64,000 nucleotides of DNA from Xanthostigma xanthostigma (taxonomy: Eukaryota; Arthropoda; Insecta; Raphidioptera; Raphidiidae): positions 40,580,001 to 40,644,000 of the forward strand of contig OY754466.1 in NCBI GenBank assembly GCA_963575645.1, given 5' to 3'. The notes beneath the pieces are model-generated. The model ran no database searches. It was not told where the DNA came from and was given only the letters and a program-made list of their open reading frames with translations. Shown here one piece after another: positions 51,247 to 62,378 of this stretch; positions within the stretch are counted from its first letter, which is position 1; each line of letters starts with the position of its first letter. The position numbers and the translations under genes were made by a program.

Positions 51247-51334
51247 GTAAAATCGATTCAGGAGAAATCCATATAACGTTCGAACTTACGAATTACGGTT
51301 GAATTTCGACTACTGGGCGACATTAGTACCTACA

Positions 51335-51690
51335 AATTAATCAGAGAAGAATGGAAATGGATCTTTCCATTCTGGGTATCGTTTTAAAAGACAAAATAAG
51401 AAATGAGGACCTGAGACAGAAAACCAAAGTTAAAAGCATTGTATTTGTCGTCTGAAATGGAAATAGTGTGGACATGAGATAAAAAGCTTCAAGATAAGCT
51501 TCAGATAACTAAATGGATTGCAGGGCAACAAAAAAGAAGAAAAGGTATGACCCTGCAGAAAAAGACGGAATAACGAGTTCACTGAAAAAGTCGGAACTTG
51601 GTATGAAAAAACTGTCCAAAACAAAATACATTGCAAACAGCTAGGAGAGGCCAAAGCCCAAAAATGGGCGTTATATTACTTCATTTAAGA
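51335..51690 (+). pseudogene. RTE-type LINE reverse transcriptase C-terminal fragment
   Basis: The plus strand reads RRMEMDLSILGIVLKDKIRN and EDLRQKTKVKSI, a stop, KWK-stop-CGHE, then after frame changes GQQKRRKG and EFTEKVGTWYEKTVQNK followed by LGEAKAQKWAL. From memory this follows the RTE-family C-terminus: 'ME+..LG..L+D+IRNE.IR..TKV', 'KW.W.GH', 'G.+KR..GRP..RW', 'W.....+...W+.LGEA..QKW'. At least three stops or shifts disrupt it, and the polymerase and endonuclease domains are absent. It belongs to a different RTE lineage from the 11.9-kb fragment, and is older by its damage. Confidence 0.75.
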
Positions 51691-51699
51691 TATCCCTCC

Positions 51700-51945
51700 A
51701 TCCCCGGGGGGAGGCAAACCGGGGCTCCCGCCCCGGGAGACAGTTTCAGGGGGCGCCAAAATCATAATAAAATATGGTTGAAAACCACACATGTCTCACA
51801 ATTGAAAAACTTATTAGGTAATAGATAATAAAGAGTGCAAATTTATTAACGGGTTCTTATTGTCCCGTTTAACGCTGGAAATAGGGAACACCATTATCAA
51901 GTTTCTGCCCCGGTTCGAAAAATTCGTAGATAAGGGCTGTAGGTA
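51700..51945. mobile_element. hAT-4-related MITE, diverged copy
   Basis: Shares GTTTCAGGGGGCGCCAAAAT, ATATGGTTGAAAACCACAC and TTTCTGCCCCGGTTCGAAAA with 44963-45147. Begins near the RTE fragment end. Clear target duplications were not found. Confidence 0.6.
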
Positions 51946-52648
51946 CCCCTCACACATCCTTAAATGGAATTCACTGTATATTTAGTACAACTTTTGTAAC
52001 TAAACCACCAATTAAAACAGTTTTTTTTGCAAAGTTTTATCGTAGATATAGGTACATAGTTTTATAATATTATATTTCTGGCAAACTAAATGTCAAATAT
52101 TGAACGCTTGAGTTAACTCTGTTGGTGTGAGTGTTAATTAAATTAAACACAATAATGTTATTCTCAACAAATTAGTAACACTGCACATCTCAAATAACAC
52201 AGTTTTACATATTGTAATATAAGATTAAATTATGCTTGATTGAAATAGAAAAAAACTTAAAAATTTGAATAAATAGTTGTGATTCATAGTCACAGGTTAT
52301 AGAATACAACAATAGCACAATTTAACGAGGATCTGTTAAGGCAGGCAAATCGGAGATTATAGACGCTCGATAGTTTATCGGCGTCTCTAAGAATTTGTTT
52401 ACATTTGGTACAAATTATGAAATTCAAAATAAAGCTAATGTTTTTTTTTCAGAAACAAAACAAATTAAAATTGATATCGTCCATGATAATAAAGAAATAG
52501 TAGAATAATGAGAATTTGGATTAAATATAACATTTAGTCCAAGGTTCCATTATTCTACTATTTATTTATAAAAATAAATTTTAACAAAAAAAAAATTAGG
52601 GGAGGTTGAGGCACGATTGTTTTTATTTTTCAACTTCTTATGTTTAGT
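51946..52648. other. Unassigned; small hairpin at 52494-52567
   Basis: AAATAGTAGAATAATG and its inverse CATTATTCTACTATTT enclose about 40 bp and may be a very short MITE. Otherwise no gene or element recognised. Confidence 0.4.
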
Positions 52649-52797
52649 TCTTAGAGGTCCGTCCCGGTTTCACCCGGGTGCAAAAGAACGAATAAGGGGA
52701 GGGACATGAGTACGCACGTTCATCTTAGTTTACCGAGATGAATGTTTTTTCCAAATTTCATGATGATCGGAGTTACCGGTCAAAAGTTTTTGTTGAA
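52649..52797 (-). mobile_element. Hel-A Helitron 3' end fragment
   Basis: GTCCCGGTTTCACCCGGGTG, CAAAAGAACGAATA, GACATGAGTACGCAC and AATTTCATGATGATCGG match the 3' end of Hel-A on the minus strand. The terminal CTAG is mutated to TTAG. Confidence 0.75.
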
Positions 52798-52799
52798 TA

Positions 52800-53022
52800 A
52801 TATAAAAAAATATAAAGCAAAAAAAATCAATATTTATTTAGTTTTATTAATATCACACAAGAACACTCAGGAACGAAGGTGTCAAGCAAAATATTAAATT
52901 TTTTTCAAAAAGTATTTCTAAATTTTATTTTTTAGTCAGGTATTCGATTATTCTCAGTTTTTTTTATTATAATCCTGGGGGGCGGTAATTACCCCCCCCC
53001 CCCATATCTACGTCCTTGGGCT
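52800..53022. mobile_element. hAT-3 MITE, one end missing
   Basis: AGTTTTATTAATATCACACA, GGTGTCAAGCAAAATATT and CCCCATATCTACGTCCTTG match the copies at 61426 and 62014. The right terminus is present and the left is replaced by the Hel-A fragment. Confidence 0.7.
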
Positions 53023-53342
53023 GTGGGCACACTAGACAGCATACAATCGCAGTGACTAATCAGAAATCGGTACCAAAGAGGCACACGCAGAGAATCCAAC
53101 GCAATGCAATGCAAAAAAAAAGAATCGAAACACAAGGAATGAGGCATTAGGCAAGTGATGTGTAAGAGCTTTATGTCACATAACTGTTATTTAAACACCA
53201 TATAAAAACACTAAGTAGCTGTCCCATATAAGGCTTATAATGCTCACGAGATCACAGAATCTACCAACACACGCAGAGTAAATTGTCGCCCTGCATGCGA
53301 CCAACTACAGTAGTCGACATTATAAAAAGTGTGTGTGTGTCA
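53023..53342. other. Unassigned stretch
   Basis: A short GT run near 53331. No gene recognised. Confidence 0.4.
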
Positions 53343-53350
53343 GCTCCGAC

Positions 53351-53901
53351 CAGCGTTGCCAGTTTTTTTTTTTGCCAAGTCGGGATTTTGGAACTCTTTG
53401 AGTGAAAACAGCGGGATTCTTTCGTCGAAAGCGGGACATAGTAAAAAAAACGTATATAATCAGAAGTTTTCAATTACCTATTTATCTTTTTATTTGAATT
53501 AAAATTACGTTTACGTGACAATAGATAGCAAAAATAGCCATAGAAAATGTATTTTAGTAAAAATATAATATTTTAAATCAGATTTACCCTATCGTTAAAT
53601 AGTTGAGTCTTATTCGTCTTCAGAATAAAAAAAAAAAAAAAAACAGAAATCAAAATAAAAAAAGTTTTATTCATTAGAAAAATATGGCGTTTCAAACAAT
53701 AGTCTGTGGAGTGAGTGTTACAAATTGCAACTTACAATAAGAGAATAATTATTTATAAGAATTATACTTATTCATGATATTTCTGTGGAGATTTAACTTC
53801 TTTTAAAGTTATCCCGGAGTAATCCCCGAAAAGCGGGACTGAGCCTGTCCCACGCGGGACATTTAATTTTGATTTAAAAATCGGGACGTCTGGCAACGCT
53901 G
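53351..53901. mobile_element. hAT-type MITE with CAGCGTTGCCAG ends
   Basis: 551 bp starting CAGCGTTGCCAGTTTTTT and ending GACGTCTGGCAACGCTG, flanked by a perfect 8-bp duplication GCTCCGAC (53343-53350; 53902-53909). Interior GCGGGA motifs are symmetric near both ends. Non-coding. Confidence 0.92.
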
Positions 53902-53939
53902 GCTCCGACGCAAGACTGGAGTTTACTCCTTAGATACGC

Positions 53940-54185
53940 TTTGTAATGTATTCCATCTCATTCTTTCGCACGTTGAATCCTACAGATATAATATATTATG
54001 TACTTTGTCTATATACATATATTATACAAGATTAGTCTAGCATCGTACAAGTGTAATGTATTCCATCTCATTCATTCGCCCGTTAAATCCTACAGATACA
54101 TATGTTTGTCTCTTTTGAAGCGGTCGAGAGTAACGTCACACTTGAAGCGGTGGAGCGTAACGCCTCACCAATTGATTTTACTACC
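53940..54185 (-). repeat. Short direct repeat and R6 copy b
   Basis: TGTATTCCATCTCATTC and a following CCTACAGATA occur at about 53946 and again at about 54057. The second is followed by inverted R6 sequence (TATGTTTGTCTCTTTTGAAG, CACCAATTGATTTTACTAC) matching 28655-28765. Confidence 0.65.
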
Positions 54186-54253
54186 GGGCCTTATAACTCG
54201 AAATCGTTTCTTAAGGAGTAAACTCCAAAAAATGGTTGCGATTTTACAGAGGA

Positions 54254-54737
54254 GTAGCCGTTACCCGCGGCTTTGCACGCGATTGAGACGAAACACGGAC
54301 GCATTCCCATTATTTGGCATAGTTACTTCTTTCTCGACGTAGATCCCCCCTCATAAATTTTAAAATTGACGACATTCACGTGATTATTGTCCTGACAAAC
54401 CATGTTGATTTTTAGACTATTTTTCTCTTTTCACCCTCTGAAGGGGTTGTTTTTTAAAAAGAACGAAACACGTGTTTATTTATTTGTTGACAGGAGTAAT
54501 CCTGCGCATTTACGAATTGATTCTTATATGATTTCTTCATGCAAATTTTGAACCCTCGTTACATCCTTTTAGGGGTTGATTTTTCAAAAATCCGTTCTTA
54601 GTGGATGCCTACGTCGTAATAACTATCTGTGTGCCAAATTTCAGTCCAATCCGTACAGTGGTTTGAGATGTGCGTTGATAGATCAGTCAATCAATCAATC
54701 AGTCAGTCAATCACGGTTTCCTTTTATATATATTACA
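54254..54737 (-). mobile_element. Helitron-like element, family Hel-F
   Basis: The right-hand start on the minus strand (TGTAATATATATAAAAGG, then GATTGACTGACTGATTG) and the left-hand end (CGCGTGCAAAGCCGCGGGTA, ACGG, CTAC) resemble lepidopteran Helitrons, with GC-rich 3' hairpin GCCGCGGG. The terminal CTAG is mutated. A family body with CCGTTCTTAGTGGATGCCT is typical (from memory). No second copy in the window. Confidence 0.55.
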
Positions 54738-55391
54738 GAAAGAATCTGTCTTTTTGATTAATTCCACAGTTTTAAAATTTGACAAAATAAACTTTGGAAA
54801 ATAGAAAAAATTATCCATAAACAAATATTCTTTTAGCTTGTAACATTAATTCTACAAATGCAAATCGAAAACCAATTTGGTCTGCTGTAAAATCTTTCCA
54901 TTATAATATCATCTAAATATCACGATGGGAGGTCCAGAAAATCAGAAATTTAATATACTAAATTTAATCGAATTTTACGCATTACAGTTTTGTAACGTAT
55001 ATAATTTTGAACGTGTATACTACAAATATATGTTCAACAAGGATGACATTATAAAACATCTTTTCAGATGAGAGCGATGGAAGATGTGTATGGATGTGTC
55101 TTTTGTCAAGTTTAACCCCTTTAAGGATTGACAGGACCCACAAATGAGACACTTGTCCATTGCAACTTGATATACCTAGTCTGTAACAAGAGCAATAACA
55201 CAAGATATGTATCAAATATGAATGAAATCTATGCAATGCTTTTTACCGTACCCACCAGTGTATCTCCACTTTTTTTGCTCGTGGCTTCCTTTTCTGTGAT
55301 TCCCCGACTTTTTGTTGTAGTTTCTAGTTTAGCCCAAATAATACTTCTATATTAGCGCCGCTTATCATATAGAAATTAATCGAAACAAAAA
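54738..55391. other. Unassigned stretch
   Basis: Short frames on both strands (54982-55236 minus, 55128-55355 plus) have no recognised domain. Confidence 0.4.
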
Positions 55392-56432
55392 AGAGACGGA
55401 CAAGTGCTAGTAGAACTCGCGCCCTGATGATTCTGTACAAACGATCTGTAACAGTTCATACCAAAATTGGAAATCAAAGTTATTTGTTACTTAAGTATTA
55501 AATTTGAACCAGATTTGTAAGTGGTGACAAAAAGGAATGAATAAAACATCGCAAATAAGTTTATAATCGCAAAAAATAGTATATTGTGCGACTAGTGAGA
55601 GAAGGAGAAGATTTCATGAGCATGAAATTTGCCGCACGAGCATAGCGAGTGCGGTAACACGCGAGTGGAATATTCTCCTTCGGTCAATGGTCGCATATAA
55701 TATTTTAATCAACAAGCACGAGTAATATGTAATCGGGGCTCTGATAAAAGAGGGAAAAATAATAAATCACTTCATTGATTGACGTACCCACCGCCCTCGA
55801 TGCACACAAGATGGCCCTGACTTTCGCTGAATTGCGATGCTGTTTTCATATATACAAATCGCTACCGCGTTCCTATTGGTCCAGAAACTATGCAGTTATT
55901 ATTCATTATTGTACGGCTTCCGCTCGCTACTGCGTTCCTATTGGTCCAGAAAATTCATTATCGTACAGTACGGCTCATTATTAGCACTCTACGGGTGAAC
56001 ATGAAGTAATTTATTATTTCTCCCGAATTTAGCAAGGCCCCGAAATTATATATTACTCACGCGTGTTGAATAAAAATATTTTTTTTGTGATGTACCTAAC
56101 TACAAATTTACGGTTTTCGGATTTTTCCCTATACTTGTGCTGTAAGAGACATAGTTTCTTGCCAAATTTCATGATTTTGGGTCAACGGGAAGTACCCTGT
56201 AGGTTTTAATTCCCTTGGGAGTGTCAAAATATGTGGCATAAATGGCTGTATCTTTTGATTGCGTTAACTTAGAAGTTTGATTTTTTCACGGCTCCAAAGG
56301 ATTGTAGAACTGAGTATTTGATATTAATTTCAACTTGATACGCGCTCCTAAGAAAAAGGGTATTGACAGACAGACGGACAACGGAGTGGTCCTATAAGGG
56401 TTCCTTTTTTTTGAGGCACGGAACCCTAAAAA
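55392..56432 (+). repeat. Repeat R9, copy b, interrupted by R10
   Basis: The left part GACGGACAAGTGCTAGTAGA, ACTCGCGCCCTGA (decayed from GGCCAAGTGCGAG...) runs to about 55570. After R10 the body resumes at 56090 and ends GACAGACAGACGGACAACGG, TCCTATAAGGGTTCC and GGAACCCTAAAAA. The 3' block is closer than copy a to the lepidopteran form I remember. Confidence 0.65.
55574..56089. mobile_element. R10 foldback element, copy b
   Basis: The left part (55574-55755) matches 48562-48742. The right part (about 55980-56089) is inverted relative to 55705-55780 (GAGTAATATGTAATCGGGGC against GCCCCGAAATTATATATTAC). A duplicated CGCGTTCCTATTGGTCCAGA lies at about 55867 and 55931. It is inserted in R9, which dates it as younger. 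Confidence 0.65.
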
Positions 56433-57002
56433 ATGAGCGAGTCTTACAGTAATAGTCAAAGATATTGAAACATTACATTTATTGACTATTGACAACTGTG
56501 TCTTCTTTCTCCTATTCTCTCTATATCTATTTCTCTAATGCGCTGCATCACCAGAAATGATTCTCATTTGAAATCCGGCAGTCAGCTCTGCGCCATCCTG
56601 TATATAAATTATGCCTGCATTGATATCTTAATTATTTCGTTCTATAGTAGTATTTTATTATAATTGCCAAATTGCCATGAAATTTAAGTACATAAGAAAT
56701 TTCGTGTGGCCATGTAGAGAGCCCCTGGTATAAAGTGCAGCTCTATGGATGTATAGGTGTCCCCAAGTCTGAACGATACGTTTACAGGTCATTTCATTTG
56801 TTTGAACACAGGTGTAGAAGGTGTTAACAGTCGATACTCTATAATTTCTGATAACTTTGCGACTATCGATATTTTACACTAAACAAAAATCTCATAAGAT
56901 TGAATGATCGTATTACTTTAGAAAGCAGTTTTTTATGATTAATTTAAGTATCAATATAGTTTAATTGTAAACAAAATCGCTGTAAAATAAGATAAAATTA
57001 TA
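56433..57002. other. Unassigned stretch
   Basis: No gene or transposon end recognised. Confidence 0.45.
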
Positions 57003-57125
57003 AACCTTCCTCGATATGGGCTATCCAATTTTTTTTTTTTAATTCGAACCAGTAGTTCCTGAGATTAGCGCGTTCAACCAAACAAACAAACAAACTCTTT
57101 AGCTTCATAAGTATATTAGTATAGA
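57003..57125 (-). mobile_element. Hel-A Helitron 5' end fragment
   Basis: On the minus strand from 57125: TCTATACTAATATACTTATG, AGCTAAAGAG, TTGAACGCGCTAATCTCAGG and AGCCCATATCGAGGAAGG. Truncated after about 120 bp. Confidence 0.75.
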
Positions 57126-58200
57126 TGTTTACTGGATTAATACCCAATTTTTTTATACAAAACAGAAATAGTAAAATCTGATGCAAAAGGACAACTGAGT
57201 AATTCAACACCTGCCTTTTTCAATTTTTTAAACTAGTTCATGAAATATTATAAATATTTTTATGAGATATGCTATAAAACTGACTTATAGGTATAAAAAC
57301 CAGTATTATAAACTGACATGAAATGATAATAAAAACAACTTTTTTAATTCTGAATAAAAAGGAAGTTAAAAATTATATTTGATTCAAAAGTGAAGTGTAT
57401 TTATAATAACGATCATCGACATCAGTAGCGTACAACAGAAAAAACATCAGTAATGGGTTATACTCCAACGAGTTCTGACATTATGTTTAAAACGCGCGCT
57501 AGCGGGTTCTAACAGTCACACGAGTGGTAAACCATTACGTACGATTCTACGAGGTATAATATTGTACAAAAGCAGCTTTTCACTTCATTTTCAAAATTGT
57601 TGACACCTTACTAACGTCTCTAACAGTAGGCTAAAAAAACTTAAAACAATTGACAGACAAACAGTGATTTACTATGGAAATGGTACAGTGCGATCAATTT
57701 GGTTTTACTTTGCCGCGCTAGTGCGTAATCAGTAACTTTACGTGGCTGTATAAATGCATGTAAAAAAGGTATTTGAATGCATTAAAACATATTTTGTTTA
57801 TTCTTTGTTTAGCAAAAAAAATTGTTAAGTTAAATAATAATTTTAAATTTTATATTTGTTCCAAACTTAACTATATTTAGAAATCAAAGCAATTAGCTGG
57901 AAATAAAAGTAAAAAAAATATTGAATGGCTTGACAGTTTTTATTTAAGAAGAGATCAATATCTAGGAGATTGTCCATAAACTACGTGGTCCTATTTCAGT
58001 CCTTCTGGAACTCCTCCCTCCCTCCATGTTGCTTAACGTTGACTTTCCTATGCCCCCCGCCGCATGGAACGTAGTTTTTTATTACCCTTATTTATTTTCA
58101 AACATTGGTTACTTTTATATATTAATACATAAATATTCAACTTATTCTGCAAATTATTTTCATTGTGCCAAATAAACATTCACTCTTTAGAAATATATCA
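57126..58200. other. Unassigned; a CATAAACTACGTGG motif at about 57975
   Basis: At 57962-58085, TTGTCCATAAACTACGTGG, several CCCTCC runs and CATGGAACGTAGTTTTTTAT form an imperfect inverted layout resembling, from memory, a common insect miniature element. No gene recognised in the remainder. Confidence 0.35.
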
Positions 58201-58204
58201 GATG

Positions 58205-58245
58205 CCAGATAGAACAGAATAGAATTGACCTTTATTCAATATTAG
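58205..58245 (-). mobile_element. LINE-like 3' end (minus strand)
   Basis: AGAACAGAATAGAATTGACC then TTTATTCAATATTAGG, the inverse of an AATAAA-containing end with a TTCTATTCTGTTCT tail. From memory it resembles non-LTR retrotransposon 3' tails in Lepidoptera. Low confidence. Confidence 0.35.
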
Positions 58246-59402
58246 GTATGTCACAAATGACAAAGAACGCGTCAGTCGAAAATGCAACATAAAATGTGAT
58301 GTCAGAAGATAAAATTGTAATTTAATAGACTAGACGGCGAGAAAGTAAAAACATTAAAAAGTGCATTATTCGGGATTTGTGATTTTTCTGGCTTGGTTCG
58401 ACCAGCGAAACCCGTTTATGAAAAAAATGGTGCAATTTGCAATTAAGGAAACAAAAAAAAAGTGATCGTTAATAATACTCGAGAAGTAATTGACCGATGA
58501 CGCTAAAATTATTCATGCATGTTTGGGTCAACTTAGACATAATTTTTGAGAATTTTCAGCCGTCTATGTGTGGTCACTTTTTAGTAAAAAAATAGTGAAA
58601 AAAACGTGTTTTTTTAACTTTCGGGGCTATTTGCAAGTTAACAATTGCACTTAGCGACCTCTGCCAGTGCTCATTTTTTAGGAAATTTCATAAGGAACAA
58701 CTTTCTCAATGCATATGCTATACTAAAAGTTAAGAGGAACGGAGATATTAAAGGAAATAGAGAAAAAAGCACTATTTTCGTCACTAATTGTCAATTATAA
58801 AATCAAGCACACCAACAATTTGTAAACAAACTTAGGGGGTTGAACTACACCCTAAAACGAAGCGATTCCAACAATAATCTCGCCTGTGCCCAAAAAATAC
58901 ACCCAAAACTCCTCGCCGTCTTGCCTATAAATTATTTTTACCTTAATGTTGGTGCGAAATTGAAAACGTCAGATGCAGATTCAAAATGGCTGCAACTGCA
59001 CATATAGCACTGATAAATTCATAGTCAGTAAAACGACACACATTTCAAAAAAAATTTTTAAAAAGTTCTTGAACGCACTGTTATTAGACAATGGATTCTT
59101 GAATTCAATTTTCACGAAACTGGATTAAACCGAGCCAAAAATATGTGCATATAAAAACATAAGCGCTAATAAAATCAACACAAAAGTGAAAACTGCACAC
59201 AGAATTAACCATATACCAAACACGATTATAATCATTATAGAGACAAAAATTACAATTACTACTGTACTATTAAGAAGTCTAAACAAACTATATATTATGT
59301 AATTTTTAGTTGAACAAGAAGCTACACGCATATTCCGTAAGAGGTCATTTATACTTTTGTGATCAATTCTACTGTATGAACAATCGAAAAATTAACATTT
59401 AA
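58246..59402. other. Unassigned stretch with a small hydrophobic frame
   Basis: No recognised gene. The minus strand at 59125-59331 encodes 68 residues, MRVASCSTKNYIIYSLFRLL..., with two long runs of I/V/L/F that could span a membrane. No homology is recognised, no signal for expression is visible, and AT-rich DNA readily yields such frames. Confidence 0.35.
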
Positions 59403-59997
59403 CTAGAGTTACCTGTGCAAATTATTCGCACTAAATAAGTATAATGATTATCACTTTACAAAATTAATTTTTAAATATGATTGCAGGTATTCAATTCGTT
59501 TCTAATTTTGCACACTGCTTATAACGTTCTTCTTTTTGTTGTATTACAATATGAAGCTCAGATGACAGATCGAAGAAATATTTTACTAAAATTGTCATAT
59601 AGAAGCGCAAGTAGCAAAAGCGTTGAGCTAAGCCGTCAGATGGCATCATGCAGCATTGCTGTGACGTTATTCAGCATTGCTCGCTGTTTCAAAATTAAAG
59701 CCGTCAAATGGCAGTATGCAGTATTGTGTCTGTTGTATTACAATATGAAGGTCAGATGACAGATCGAAGTGTTGACGTTGTTTCAAAATTAAAGCCGTCA
59801 GATGGCAGACGTTGTTCAGCGTTGCTGTATTTTAATTAATTTACAAAAACAGAAGCAATAATAAATTTTTTAGTTGTCGATGTCAGTAGAGCAAGCAATT
59901 ATCTGTAAAATGATATATAATTTATGTGGAGAAATTGTGAGGTTTTTTCTAAAAAGGGAGGCAAACATCTTAAACCTTAGCGTATTAATATATATGA
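59403..59997 (-). mobile_element. Non-autonomous Helitron, family Hel-C, copy 2
   Basis: On the minus strand it starts TCATATATATTAATACGC after a host A (59998) and ends GTGCGAATAATTTGCAC, AGGTAACT and CTAG before a T at 59402. It is longer than copy 1 because of extra units of ATTACAATATGAAG-TCAGATGACAG and CCGTCAGATGGCAG. High identity to 9109-9632. Confidence 0.85.
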
Positions 59998-60400
59998 TAA
60001 CTCTCAATGTATATAATTTGCAAAAAAAACTAAAATAGCAAAATATTATTATTTTTTACAATTTCGGTTCCGAATTGAAGGAATGAATTTAATAATTATT
60101 ATACCTACTACGAAACAAAATATTTCGATAGAAAATTACGTAATTGATTTATTAATTAAATTACATTAATAAGACTACTATATAGTATGACAATTAATAC
60201 TGAAGTAACTTTTGAAGGGAGAAAACATTAAAGTAACTCTAAGAAGAGGGGGGAGGGGAGGACAGGAATTGGTTTCAGTATTTTGTCTATTAGTCTATCA
60301 AGGACACAAATCAAAAGTTATTTCGGTTTGGTTATTGATTAATGTTAATTCGGATACGGTTTCGGTTTGTCAAATATGAGGAGTCCTATTGTTAAAGGGG
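59998..60400. other. Unassigned stretch
   Basis: A G-rich run (GAAGAGGGGGGAGGGGAGGA) near 60242. No gene recognised. Confidence 0.45.
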
Positions 60401-60850
60401 GAAATCGGCGCATAACATTGGTATATATTTTCATAACGGTTTATTTTCTATCTATTTTTTCAAGAAAGTTTTGTAAATTTTTTTTCTCTAAATTTTCTTG
60501 AATTTTTAATGGGTTGAATGGAAGAACAGCTTAGCTGAACTCCACCCCTAATAAAGGCTATTATAATATAACATTTTGAAAGTAAAAAAATCTGTTGTTC
60601 ATTTGCTTTGTAGATCTGTTTGTTTTATAGCATGATTTGGTTAATTTTTACATGACGTGATAACATAGGTATTATGTAGATAGCCGTGCAAACGAATAGC
60701 AAATATCAAAATATTTAATACTAGCCGTTACCCGCGTCACCGCACGCGTTAACGAAAATTTTGTTTTCTTTATTATATATCAAAAGTCAATTTTTTCGGA
60801 ATGGTCCCGTCGCCCAATTAACTAGAATTTTTTTATCCAGCCTAGCCTTA
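60401..60850 (-). repeat. Repeat family R1, copy e
   Basis: On the minus strand: TTAATTGGGCGACGGGACCA, ACGCGTGCGGTGACGCGGGT, AACGG, CTAG and T (60720-60724), then TTTGCTATTCGTTTGC, ATCTACAAAGCAAATGAACA and AACCGTTATGAAAATATA, fading by 60400. A 40-bp insertion with ACTCCACCCCTAATAA-type sequence lies near 60530. Confidence 0.7.
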
Positions 60851-61425
60851 TTCACATTATGACATTAAATAATCGACTCATCAAGTACGCCACTGTATGA
60901 CACCGTCACAAATTCCAGTACAGGCGACAAAGAAAAAGAAATACGCCGTCTCTGAAGTGAGACAAAGATGCAACTATTTAGATAGCGTATTTATCACATA
61001 CATAATATTATTATAATATTGCCAATGCGATGTGAGTTGGCTTTGGTGTACGTCGTGTTTTTTTTATTTCTTCTTTTTTTTCTCGGACTGATGTGAATAT
61101 TACACTGCACAGTCTACAACCCAATTTAAACGTCAAATAAGTTGCTCTAACAAGATGTAATTTAAATTTTTTTCCAGCTCGATGACAACTGATTACTTTT
61201 TTCGCGCAGCAAAGCTTTAATATCAGCTTTTTGATATTTTCGCGCTATGATAGGAAATGTGGAAGTGCTTGCACATGACGGGAGGAATAAAAAAAAGAAC
61301 ATCAGTCGCGTTAATCAATGGCGTATTGCACAGTGACTACCCTATGTTCAATAAATCCGCGACTTATGCAATCATTCTTTTAGCGCTTTCTTGTACGATC
61401 AGCGTTGAAGTGTGAGAGAGCACGT
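60851..61425. other. Unassigned stretch
   Basis: No gene or transposon end recognised. Confidence 0.45.
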
Positions 61426-61692
61426 CAAGGGCGTAGCTATTTTTTTTCTTGGGGGGGGGGGGGGTAAAGCAAAAAATCAATTTTTTAAAACTTTTATTAA
61501 TGTCACACAAGGATAATTACGAAGGATAATGTCAAGCAAAATATAAATTCCCAAACTAATTTTAGAAATTCCTTTTCAAAAAGTACTTCTAAATTTTATT
61601 TTTTAGCCAGGTATTCGTATTATTTACAGTTTTATTTTTGTATTATTATGAAACTCAGGGGTCATTACTCCTTCTCCATATCTACGCCGCAG
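61426..61692. mobile_element. hAT-3 MITE, copy 2
   Basis: Starts CAAGGGCGTAGCTATTTT, has a run of about 13 G, AATGTCACACAAGGATAATT and GATAATGTCAAGCAAAATAT, and ends CATATCTACGCCGCAG. The right terminus is altered from CGCCCTTG, and no clean duplication is visible. Confidence 0.75.
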
Positions 61693-62005
61693 CGTGCTTC
61701 AATTCAGCCCATATACTCTCTCTCTCACACTTCAAGCTACCCGTAGCGTCTTACTCGCACTCAAGTATAATCTACAGTTTTATAACCATCTGCCAGACGC
61801 TTAGACGCGACTAAATTATGATCTGATTTTTTTTTATTGAATACTAAATTTAAAGGTATTAAAATTTCAAAATGCCCCAAGGACTTTTTTGCAAATAAAG
61901 TTTTGCAAAGGTAAAAATTTAAGGGTCGGCTAACTCCTACTCCCTTCAGCCAGATCTTCGATTTTGTGTTCAGACATTAAGAAGTGTTACACTTTTTATA
62001 CGCAA
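61693..62005. other. Unassigned spacer between hAT-3 copies
   Basis: Nothing recognised. Confidence 0.4.
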
Positions 62006-62013
62006 CCTCACAT

Positions 62014-62301
62014 CAAAGGCGTAGATATAGGTGGGGGGGGGGGGGTAAAAGGGAGTAATTACCCCCCCAAGAACCATAATAATAAAAAATAAAACTGAAA
62101 ATATTACGAATATCTAACTAAAAAATAAAATTTAGAAATTCTTCTTTAAATATTTTTTGTAAAATTCGTTTGGGAATTAATATTTTGCTTGACGCCTTCC
62201 TTCGTGTGTATTCTTGTGTAATATTAATAAAACTTAAAAAAAATATTACTTTTTTCCGTTACTTCCCCCCTCCCTTCAAAAAAAAAATATCTACGCCCTT
62301 G
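62014..62301. mobile_element. hAT-3 MITE, copy 3 (intact)
   Basis: 288 bp from CAAAGGCGTAGATATAGG to ATCTACGCCCTTG with a perfect 8-bp duplication CCTCACAT (62006-62013; 62302-62309). Inverted relative to copy 2. Poly-G and poly-C runs lie next to the ends. The 61-residue frame at 62170 is incidental. Confidence 0.92.
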
Positions 62302-62378
62302 CCTCACATACCTACCCAAAAATGTTTGATAGCACTTGGACTATTGTATCAGTAGTTGCCACACGTCAACACTTTATC

